Positions 1 to 5,130 of a stretch of DNA of 5,802 bases are shown one piece after another. The DNA is taken from positions 1 to 5,802 of the forward strand of contig CAZSOU010000128.1 in assembly GCA_964608595.1 (NCBI GenBank), given 5' to 3'. The position numbers were made by a program, and so were the translations under genes. Position 1 is the first letter of the stretch, and each line of letters opens with the position of its first letter. This DNA comes from Oleiagrimonas sp964608595. GTDB lineage: Bacteria; Pseudomonadota; Gammaproteobacteria; Xanthomonadales; Rhodanobacteraceae. The notes under the pieces are model-generated. The model was not told the origin of the DNA. It was given only the letters and a program-made list of their open reading frames with translations, and searched no databases.

Positions 1-23
1 CGTTGCACCCTGGGGCTACCGTT

Positions 24-49
24 GCGGGAGGGGCCGGTGGCCCCGACGG
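24..49 (+). repeat. REP-like palindrome 1 (left arm of inverted pair)
   Basis: A 26-base element that begins GCGGGAG and ends CGACGG. It holds its own hairpin: GGGGCC (30-35), loop GGT, GGCCCC (39-44), a six-pair stem. Its head differs from the GTGGGAG head of the other two copies by one base, so it may be a decayed copy. It faces REP 2 across 13 bases, and the two arms pair along almost their full length (bulges at 33 and 65, mismatch 25/87). Such head-to-head REP pairs are known as REPINs or BIMEs and are moved by RAYT (TnpA-REP) transposases. No RAYT gene is in this window. Confidence 0.65.
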
Positions 50-62
50 ATCATGGGTACAT

Positions 63-88
63 CCTGTCGGGGCCATCGGCCCTCCCAC
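63..88 (-). repeat. REP-like palindrome 2 (right arm of inverted pair)
   Basis: Read on the minus strand this 26-base element starts with GTGGGAGGG and ends CCGACAGG. Its inner hairpin is GGGCC, loop GAT, GGCCC (plus-strand 70-74 and 78-82). The 5' GTGG tetranucleotide directly before an imperfect palindrome is the hallmark of RAYT-linked REP elements. With REP 1 it forms a stem of roughly 25 pairs around the 13-base spacer 50-62. Neither side of the large hairpin is followed by a T tract, so it does not look like an intrinsic terminator, although so strong a stem could protect the 3' end of cca mRNA. Confidence 0.7.
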
Positions 89-130
89 AGGAAACTCCGA
101 TGATCCGCGGTTTTTCGAGGTTCCCTGCAG

Positions 131-156
131 CGGTCACGCATGAGGCGTGCTCCCAC
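131..156 (-). repeat. REP-like palindrome 3 (solo copy)
   Basis: Read on the minus strand this 26-base element has the same GTGGGAG head as REP 2, then a perfect five-pair stem CACGC / GCGTG around the loop CTCAT (plus-strand 135-139 and 145-149), and a GACCG-like tail. Its stem sequence differs from REPs 1 and 2 while head, length and fold are kept, which points to a related but distinct REP subfamily rather than a recent duplication. It has the same orientation as REP 2 and lies 42 bases from it. Confidence 0.6.
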
Positions 157-213
157 ACGAGGTTGTGACGCGCGTCGGCGGATCGGAAACGGTGGTCGTG
201 GGGCGCCACAGGT

Positions 214-231
214 GCCGGCGCGCGTGCCGGC
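214..231 (-). terminator. Possible 3' hairpin of cca (weak terminator candidate)
   Basis: GCCGGC (214-219) and GCCGGC (226-231) are self-complementary copies separated by six bases, giving a six-pair, all-GC stem that begins three bases after the cca stop codon in the direction of transcription. No T tract follows on the minus strand (the next bases are ACCTGTGG), so the classical intrinsic-terminator signature is missing. It may be a pause or mRNA-stability hairpin, or chance in very GC-rich DNA. Confidence 0.2.
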
Positions 232-234
232 GGG

Positions 235-1461
235 TCAGACGGGTTTGTCCAGCTTGCCGATGGCGTTGATGCGCTCGCGGCGCATGGCTTCGCCGATCGC
301 CGGACCCTTCAGACCATCGGCGACGAACGGCGCGGCGGTGATGGCGGCGGCGGCGCGTTGCGCGGCGCGCAGGTAATTCGCCTGGGGGTAGGTGCTGCCG
401 GTGCGATCCTTGCGGCCGCGCTTGTCCGCTTCGCACACGACCAGAAACGTGTTCAGGCGCTCGGGGCGACGCAGAGCGTCCAGACTGTCCAGCAGTTTCA
501 GCACCGTGGCCGGTTTCAGTTCGAGTGCGCGATGCGCGTTGAGGTGCTGGCGGCAGGTGACGAGCGCCAATGCGCGATGTTCGGCGGGCACCTTGAGGCG
601 TGCGGCGAGTGCTTCGAGCGGCGCCGCGCCACGCTCTTCGTGCATGATGTGGCGGGGCAGTTCGTCGTGTGGCGTCAATGCTTTTCCGAGATCGTGCGTG
701 AGGGCACAGAAGCCGACAAGGTCGTCACCCGGCGCCAGTTTCGCGGCCATGTCGAGGACCATTTCCACGTGCACGCCGGTATCCACTTCGGGGTGGTGAC
801 GGGCGGTCTGCGGGACGCCGTACAGGGCGTCGACTTCAGGCATCAGCACGCGCAATGCATCACAGGCGCGCAAGGTTTGCAGAAACGCTGACGGTTGCGG
901 TTCGGCCAGGGCCTTGCGGGTCTCCGCCCAGACGCGTTCGGCCACCAGATGATCGGCTTCGCCATCGGTCACCATGTCCCGCATCAGGGCCATGGTCTCG
1001 TCGGCCACGCGAAATCCCAGCGGCGCGTAGCGGGCGGCAAAGCGCGCCACGCGCAGAATGCGTACCGGGTCTTCCGCAAATGCGGGCGAGACGTGGCGCA
1101 GCCATCGCCCGTCGAGATCGCGTCGGCCGTTGAACGGGTCGATCAGCTTTCCGTTTTCGTCCTCTGCCATCGCGTTGATGGTGAGGTCACGACGGATCAG
1201 ATCGTCTTCCAGCGTGACGCTCGGTTCGGCGTGAAACACGAAGCCGTGGTAGCCGTGGCCCTGTTTGCGCTCGGTGCGCGCCAGCGCGTATTCCTCGCCT
1301 GTGTCGGGATGCAGGAACACGGGAAAATCCTTGCCCACGGCTTTGTAACCCCGCGACAGCAGGTCCTGCGGGCGCGCGCCCGTGACCACGTAATCGCGGT
1401 CGGCCGAATCACGACCCAGCAATTTGTCGCGGACGGCGCCGCCTACCAGATAAATGCGCAT
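235..1461 (-). CDS. cca: Multifunctional CCA tRNA nucleotidyltransferase (CCA-adding enzyme with HD domain)
   Basis: This 408-residue protein adds or repairs the 3'-terminal CCA of tRNAs in the cytoplasm, using CTP and ATP without a nucleic acid template. Visible motifs: GGAVRD at residues 7-12 for nucleotide binding, the metal-binding pair D21 and D23 in DRDYVV, RRDLT at 90-94, and EDPVR at 130-134 with R137, which reads the incoming base by protein templating. A C-terminal HD domain has H231 and the H256-D257 pair, at almost the positions found in the E. coli enzyme (412 residues), where it gives phosphodiesterase and phosphatase activities. I chose the ATG at 1461 because MRIYLVGGAVRD matches the family N terminus; the frame is open for 56 more codons upstream into slt but that part is low-complexity Arg-rich. 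No clear Shine-Dalgarno precedes the start, so translation may be coupled to slt, which ends 40 bases upstream. The protein looks complete and active. Confidence 0.97.
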   Translation of the reverse strand: MRIYLVGGAVRDKLLGRDSADRDYVVTGARPQDLLSRGYKAVGKDFPVFLHPDTGEEYALARTERKQGHGYHGFVFHAEPSVTLEDDLIRRDLTINAMAEDENGKLIDPFNGRRDLDGRWLRHVSPAFAEDPVRILRVARFAARYAPLGFRVADETMALMRDMVTDGEADHLVAERVWAETRKALAEPQPSAFLQTLRACDALRVLMPEVDALYGVPQTARHHPEVDTGVHVEMVLDMAAKLAPGDDLVGFCALTHDLGKALTPHDELPRHIMHEERGAAPLEALAARLKVPAEHRALALVTCRQHLNAHRALELKPATVLKLLDSLDALRRPERLNTFLVVCEADKRGRKDRTGSTYPQANYLRAAQRAAAAITAAPFVADGLKGPAIGEAMRRERINAIGKLDKPV

Positions 1462-1501
1462 GGCGTGATTCTGCCACGGCAACCGGCAGGCGGCACGGGA
1501 G

Positions 1502-3517
1502 TCAACGCGCCGCCACGTTGGAAGCGTCGTCCGGGCAGGCCACGGACTTGCGCGGCGTCTGCGCGTTGGGCGGCGAATACGGTTGGCCGTAACGCGGCAA
1601 ACGCTCGCTGAGCTTGACCGCGTTGCCATGCAGGCGCCAGTCGTAGATCACGCTGTAGGCCAGCACGCGCATCACGTAACCACGGGTTTCGTGAAACGGG
1701 ATGGTTGCCACGAACAGGTCCGGCGGCAGGCTGCCGCGTTCTTCCAGCCAATCGTCCACGCGTCCCGGGCCGGCGTTGTAGGCGGCGGTTGCCAGATAGG
1801 GTGCGCCGCCGTAACGCTCGGCCATGTGCGCCAGGTAGTGCGTGCCGAGCGCGACATTGGTACGCGGATCGTAAAGATCGCCATCGTAGGGGATGCCTTG
1901 ACGGCGCGACACCAGACGCGCGGTGGACGGCAGCAATTGCATCAAGCCGCGCGCGTCGGCGCCGGAATGCGCATCAGGCATCCAGGCGCTTTCGGCACGG
2001 ATGATGGCGTAGGCCCACGCCGGGTCGATGCCGGCGTCACGGGCTTGCGTGGTCACGCCGTCCTGGCTCGCCAGCGGGAAGCGCTGTTGATACAACTGCT
2101 TGAGCGAGCCATGGCTGAAGGTGCGGATGGCACGGTCGTACCAGCCGAGTTTCCAGGCCAGCTGCGCGGCCAGTTGATGTGTGCGCGCGCTGTCGTGTTC
2201 GAGTGCGCGCGTCCACACGCGGCGCGCGTCATGCAGCATGCCCACGGCGAACAGCTCGAAAGCGCGGTTGATCGACGGGCGGTGCAGCAGTTTTTTCTCC
2301 GCGGCACCGTCATCGTCAAAGCGCCGTTGACAGATGGCGTAGGGCAGGTGCGCATGGTCGGCGGCAAGAAAGCCGTAATAGGTCGCCTGTTGCGCCTGTT
2401 CGGCATACAGCTTTTGCGCGCTTCGGGTGCGTCCCAGAAGCCCCAGCACGCGTGCGCGCAGGTAGCGCCATTCGCCTTGCTTTTTCTGCTCCGGGCTGAG
2501 GGCATCCAACCCCTGCAGCGCCGCGCGCCAGTTGCGCTTGGCCAGCGCCACGCGTACGCGCCAGGCGCGCGTGGCATCGGTTTGCGCCGCCGGCGGCAAG
2601 GCCGCCAGCCGATGCAGGGCTTCATCCGTGAAATCGGTGGCCACGTACAACGCCATGGCCGCGCGAATCCGGTACGTCTGCGTGGTGCTGAAATGGAAGT
2701 GATCATGCAGCGACGGCCACAAACGGTCGGCCGTGCTGCTGCTGTGACGGGCCACCCGCACCATCGCCAACGTGGCCGCCTGTCGGTTGCGTGCGTTGTC
2801 CGGCCACGTGTCGGCCGCCTTGGCCGCGACGGTCGGGTGGCGCAACGCCTGGGCCAGATGCTCGGCCTGTTCCTGATCCGGCCCGGTCAGCCAGCGCGCC
2901 AACGAGGCCACCGTATCGCCGCGTCCACCGGCGACGGCGCTGTCGATGCGCGCCCACAACCGTTCGCGGGTGAGCAAGCCGTGCGCCAGCGCCCAGCGCT
3001 GGATGGCGTTGCACGATGACGGCAGCGACGGGCTTTTCCACAGCTCGGCCAGGTCATCCCAATCCAGCGTCTGCCCCTGCGCCAGCCGCGCCTGCAGCGC
3101 ATCACACGCCAGCGTATGGCCCATGCCGGCCTGGTACAGCGACAGAAAATTCGTCCAGTCCTTGCGCCGCGCCAGTTCGTACAGGAATCGGCGGCGCAGG
3201 TCATGGGCCGGCAAGACATCGGGGTACTTCTTGAGATAGGCACGCACCCGGGCGGTGTCCAGATGACGCAAATCGTGCTCCAGCGCCGCCGCCGGAAGCC
3301 AGGGGTAGAGCGGATAGTCCGCAAGCTGGCTGGCCAGCGCGCGCCAGTCGTTGCCACCGTGTTTGGCGGATGCATAGGCCTTCTTGAAGGCGACTCGCTG
3401 CGCCTGCAGCGCCTTTGAAGGGGCAGCGGGTCGCGCCTGCACGCTGAAGCAGGTCAGCAAGCATGCGCACAAAAAAATCGGGATGACCGCGCACGGCAAA
3501 TGCGGGCGTCGCAGCAT
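1502..3517 (-). CDS. slt: Soluble lytic murein transglycosylase (Slt70-like, GH23)
   Basis: A 671-residue periplasmic enzyme that cleaves the MurNAc-GlcNAc bond of peptidoglycan and leaves 1,6-anhydro-MurNAc ends. The first 28 residues form a signal peptide (RR at 3-4, hydrophobic core, likely cut after VQA28). Residues about 30-490 are helix-rich and fit the ring-shaped U and L domains of Slt70. The C-terminal SLT domain carries the catalytic Glu509 in RAESAW, GLMQLLPSTA at about 524-533, AAYNAGPGRV at about 578-587 and HETRGYV at about 609-615. Glu509 agrees closely with Glu478 of mature E. coli Slt70 plus its 27-residue signal. I chose the ATG at 3517 over one 51 bases upstream because GGAG lies six bases before it and because it puts the signal peptide at the N terminus. 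It is probably cotranscribed with cca. The signal peptide is unusually Cys-rich (C9, C17, C19, C23). Confidence 0.96.
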   Translation of the reverse strand: MLRRPHLPCAVIPIFLCACLLTCFSVQARPAAPSKALQAQRVAFKKAYASAKHGGNDWRALASQLADYPLYPWLPAAALEHDLRHLDTARVRAYLKKYPDVLPAHDLRRRFLYELARRKDWTNFLSLYQAGMGHTLACDALQARLAQGQTLDWDDLAELWKSPSLPSSCNAIQRWALAHGLLTRERLWARIDSAVAGGRGDTVASLARWLTGPDQEQAEHLAQALRHPTVAAKAADTWPDNARNRQAATLAMVRVARHSSSTADRLWPSLHDHFHFSTTQTYRIRAAMALYVATDFTDEALHRLAALPPAAQTDATRAWRVRVALAKRNWRAALQGLDALSPEQKKQGEWRYLRARVLGLLGRTRSAQKLYAEQAQQATYYGFLAADHAHLPYAICQRRFDDDGAAEKKLLHRPSINRAFELFAVGMLHDARRVWTRALEHDSARTHQLAAQLAWKLGWYDRAIRTFSHGSLKQLYQQRFPLASQDGVTTQARDAGIDPAWAYAIIRAESAWMPDAHSGADARGLMQLLPSTARLVSRRQGIPYDGDLYDPRTNVALGTHYLAHMAERYGGAPYLATAAYNAGPGRVDDWLEERGSLPPDLFVATIPFHETRGYVMRVLAYSVIYDWRLHGNAVKLSERLPRYGQPYSPPNAQTPRKSVACPDDASNVAAR

Positions 3518-3523
3518 GTTCGA

Positions 3524-3529
3524 CTCCGG
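3524..3529 (-). promoter_or_regulatory. Ribosome binding site of slt
   Basis: On the minus strand CCGGAG sits six bases before the ATG at 3517. This decides the start: the in-frame ATG 51 bases upstream (3568) has no comparable purine-rich stretch before it. Confidence 0.7.
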
Positions 3530-3551
3530 TGTTTTTTGCCCCTGCGTTTCG

Positions 3552-3579
3552 ATTGTAGGTGAAGTCATGAATTTGTGGC
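3552..3579 (-). promoter_or_regulatory. Candidate sigma-70 promoter of slt-cca
   Basis: On the minus strand TACAAT (plus-strand 3552-3557) matches five of six bases of the -10 consensus. The best -35 partner at 16-base spacing is GCCACA, which matches only three of six bases. A start near 3545 would give a leader of about 28 bases and would exclude the upstream ATG at 3568 from the message, which agrees with the chosen slt start. Confidence 0.35.
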
Positions 3580-3665
3580 GCAGGAAATGGATGACACGCG
3601 GGATCGGCCAATGCCTGCACGCGCAAGGGACGGTTACCGATTGACCTTTGCCGCCAAAATGTGCG

Positions 3666-3681
3666 CAATGTCCTCACATTG
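3666..3681. repeat. Inverted repeat CAATGT-CCTC-ACATTG, operator-like
   Basis: A perfect six-base inverted repeat with a four-base spacer. A further AATGT at 3658-3662 makes three AATGT/ACATT units starting at 3658, 3667 and 3676, that is every nine bases. The right half overlaps the first bases of the candidate -35 box TTGAGA (3679-3684), so a protein bound here could block the exporter promoter. The match is short and could be chance. Confidence 0.35.
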
Positions 3682-3707
3682 AGAATCTGTTCGCATTTTT
3701 GTACTCT
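3679..3707 (+). promoter_or_regulatory. Candidate sigma-70 promoter of the exporter operon
   Basis: TTGAGA (3679-3684) matches five of six -35 bases. Exactly 17 bases later comes TACTCT (3702-3707), which matches the -10 consensus at the three most conserved positions (T1, A2, T6) only. A start near 3714 would give a leader of about 127 bases. A perfect TTGACA at 3713-3718 is an alternative -35, but no good -10 lies 16-18 bases after it. Confidence 0.3.
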
Positions 3708-3798
3708 TGAAGTTGACAAGGCGTGGCTGCTCAAGACATCTTCTTCCTTAAGATTTCATCCGCGCCGGTCATCGACGCTGGATTATCCGGAGTACATG

Positions 3799-3818
3799 GG
3801 CACCGTGGAGACGGTGTC
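3799..3818 (+). promoter_or_regulatory. Leader hairpin with GGAG loop before the fusion-protein RBS
   Basis: CACCGT (3801-3806) pairs perfectly with ACGGTG (3811-3816) around the tetraloop GGAG; a G-U and a G-C pair extend the stem to eight pairs. It ends a few bases before the Shine-Dalgarno stretch. GGA exposed in a hairpin loop close to the RBS is the layout bound by CsrA/RsmA. Regulation by RsmA is an inference; the hairpin itself is directly visible. Confidence 0.4.
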
Positions 3819-3823
3819 GCGAC

Positions 3824-3832
3824 AAGGGGGAG
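3824..3832 (+). promoter_or_regulatory. Ribosome binding site of the membrane fusion protein
   Basis: AAGGGGGAG lies eight bases before the ATG at 3841. It selects this start over the in-frame ATG at 3796, which has GGAG only three bases before it, and over the GTG at 3661, which has none. Confidence 0.7.
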
Positions 3833-3840
3833 CAACGGAC

Positions 3841-5130
3841 ATGACGACGGAACACGGCTTGTTCCGCCAGGAGGTGATGAACGCCCGCCGTGGAGACTGG
3901 CTGGGCACGATTCATGTGGCGACACCATTGGCGCGCTGGGTCTGGACGGCCCTCGGCGTGTCCTTGGCCGGCGCCATCGTCGCCTTTCTCGTGTTCGGTC
4001 ATTACACCCGCCGTGATCGGGTCGGTGGCCGGCTGGTGCCCGATACCGGGCTGCTCGCCGTTACCGCCACTCACGCGGGCACCGTCACCCAGGTCTACGT
4101 GCATGCCGGCGAGCGGGTCCGTCAGGGACAGCCGCTGGTGGAAATTTCCGGCGAGCAGGACAGTGCCACCCTGGGTGGCATGCGCGCGGCCATCAGCCGG
4201 CAACTGCACAGCCAGCGCAAGCGTCTTGAGGACAATCTGCGTTTGCAAAAACAGCGCAGCCGGAGCCAGGCCGACACGCTGCAGGACCAGCTGGATTCGC
4301 TGCAGGCGCAGCAACGGCAAATCGCCGCCCAGTTGCATCTGCAAAAGCAACAGGCGGACGATGCCGAAGCGCTGCTGGAACGCATTCAGCCCTTGGAACA
4401 GAAGGGCTACGTGTCGGCCTTGCAGGTTCAGCAGCAGCAGGCGGCTGCCCTGCAGGCCCGCAGCCAGCTCAAGGCCCTGCGTCGCCAGCAATTGGATACC
4501 GGCCAGCAAATCCGCGCCACCCGGCAAAAACTGACGCAATTGCCGCTGGACCTGACCACCCAGGCACACGCCACCGCCAGCAAGATCGACGACATCGACC
4601 AGCAACTGGCCCAGAACGAGGTCGCCCGTGCCGTGGTGCTTCACGCTCCGCACGCCGGTGTGGTGAGCACCCTGCTGGCCCAGCGCGGACAGCATGTCGC
4701 CGCCGGCCAGTCGCTGGCCTCCATCGTGCCGCAAGGCTCGCATCTGGTGGCGCAACTGCTGGTACCCAGCCGCGCCGCCGGCTTCGTCGAGCCGGGTAGC
4801 CGCGTGGTGCTGCGTTATCAGGCCTATCCGTACCAGAAATTCGGTCAACAGTACGGGCAGGTAGCGCATATCTCCAAAAGCGCCCTGAGCCCCGAGGAAG
4901 TCGTGGCCCTGACCGGCCAGCGACCCAAACAGCCGGTGTATCGCGTCAAAGTCAAACTCGATCGGCAATCCATCCTGGCCTACGGCAAGCCAGAGGCGCT
5001 CAAGCCCGGCATGGCACTCAGCGCGGACATCATGATGGACCGGCGCACCCTGCTCGAATGGGTGTTCGAGCCGCTGTACGGATTGGGACGCAATTTGATG
5101 GGCCACTCCGGAGGCGACGCTCATGGCTGA
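3841..5130 (+). CDS. HlyD/CvaA/RaxA-family membrane fusion protein of a peptide exporter
   Basis: A 429-residue periplasmic adaptor that bridges an inner-membrane ABC exporter to a TolC-like outer-membrane channel (type I secretion). In order: a short cytoplasmic segment with LFRQEVMNARRGDWLG (7-22), close to the N termini of CvaA and RaxA; one transmembrane helix at about 32-53; the first half of a biotinyl-lipoyl domain at about 68-105; a long Gln-rich helical hairpin at about 115-260, predicted coiled coil; the second lipoyl half (LHAPHAGVV to GQSLASIVP, 267-297); then a beta-barrel domain (about 300-400) and a C-terminal LLEWVFEPLYGLGRN. The start at 3841 fits the RBS and family length. 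Its last eight bases overlap the next gene, so the two are translationally linked. The family assignment is firm; the cargo (bacteriocin, microcin or signal peptide) cannot be read from it. It lacks a neighbouring raxST sulfotransferase, at least upstream. Confidence 0.92.
   Translation: MTTEHGLFRQEVMNARRGDWLGTIHVATPLARWVWTALGVSLAGAIVAFLVFGHYTRRDRVGGRLVPDTGLLAVTATHAGTVTQVYVHAGERVRQGQPLVEISGEQDSATLGGMRAAISRQLHSQRKRLEDNLRLQKQRSRSQADTLQDQLDSLQAQQRQIAAQLHLQKQQADDAEALLERIQPLEQKGYVSALQVQQQQAAALQARSQLKALRRQQLDTGQQIRATRQKLTQLPLDLTTQAHATASKIDDIDQQLAQNEVARAVVLHAPHAGVVSTLLAQRGQHVAAGQSLASIVPQGSHLVAQLLVPSRAAGFVEPGSRVVLRYQAYPYQKFGQQYGQVAHISKSALSPEEVVALTGQRPKQPVYRVKVKLDRQSILAYGKPEALKPGMALSADIMMDRRTLLEWVFEPLYGLGRNLMGHSGGDAHG
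5110..5114 (+). promoter_or_regulatory. Ribosome binding site of the C39 ABC transporter, inside the upstream gene
   Basis: GGAGG lies eight bases before the ATG at 5123, within the last codons of the fusion-protein gene. Together with the 8-base gene overlap it fixes the transporter start. Confidence 0.75.

Larger units (their letters stand above)
1..234. other. Intergenic region downstream of cca, with REP-like repeats
   Basis: I see no credible gene in these 234 bases; the open frames here have no ribosome binding site and only run into the antisense of cca. The stretch is dominated by three 26-base REP-like palindromes (24-49, 63-88, 131-156) and a GC-rich inverted repeat just after the cca stop (214-231). 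A run of five T at 111-115 follows the short palindrome CCGCGG but has no long stem before it. Bases 1-23 show nothing recognisable. The next gene to the left lies outside the window, so whether this is a convergent or tandem intergenic region cannot be told. Confidence 0.7.
3518..3840. other. Divergent intergenic region between slt and the exporter operon
   Basis: This 323-base stretch is less GC-rich than the flanking genes in its middle (about 3650-3760) and must hold the start signals of both divergent units. On the minus strand there is a TACAAT box and an RBS for slt. On the plus strand there are a promoter candidate, a CAATGT/ACATTG inverted repeat, a hairpin and an RBS for the fusion protein. 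I looked for a small gene encoding a double-glycine leader peptide and found none. A 25-codon frame at 3567-3644 is discussed under findings. The frame of the fusion protein is open back to a GTG at 3661, but the added 60 residues are not family-like and lack an RBS. Confidence 0.6.

Noticed and set aside
24..115. Intrinsic terminator formed by the long REP hairpin
   Set aside because: Neither strand has a T tract directly after the stem. The TTTTT at 111-115 is more than 20 bases from it.
1..234. CRISPR array or tRNA gene in the left intergenic region
   Set aside because: The repeats are only three, palindromic, inverted and unevenly spaced, and no cloverleaf or GTTCRA motif with matching stems is present.
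895..1611. A 238-codon plus-strand frame opposite cca
   Set aside because: Antisense shadow of cca with no family features; the minus-strand frame has all Cca motifs.
1462..1629. A longer start for cca within slt
   Set aside because: The 56 added residues are Arg-rich shadow of slt. MRIYLVGGAVRD is the normal N terminus of the family.
1583..3019. A 478-codon open frame on the plus strand opposite slt
   Set aside because: It is the antisense shadow of a GC-rich gene. It has no recognisable domain, is rich in Arg, Gln, Gly and Ala, and lies exactly over a well supported slt reading frame.
3661..3840. A longer start (GTG at 3661 or ATG at 3796) for the fusion protein
   Set aside because: The extra 60 residues are not family-like, overlap the promoter candidate, and have no well-spaced RBS. 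The ATG at 3841 has AAGGGGGAG eight bases upstream and the expected N terminus.
4420..4520. CAG-rich stretch in the fusion protein as a nucleotide repeat array
   Set aside because: Only three to four CAG codons stand in a row; the rest is ordinary Gln use in a coiled coil, with no regular period.
3769..5124. A 451-codon minus-strand frame opposite the fusion protein gene
   Set aside because: Leu, Gln and Gly rich shadow produced by the Gln-rich coiled-coil codons on the plus strand; no domain, no start signal.
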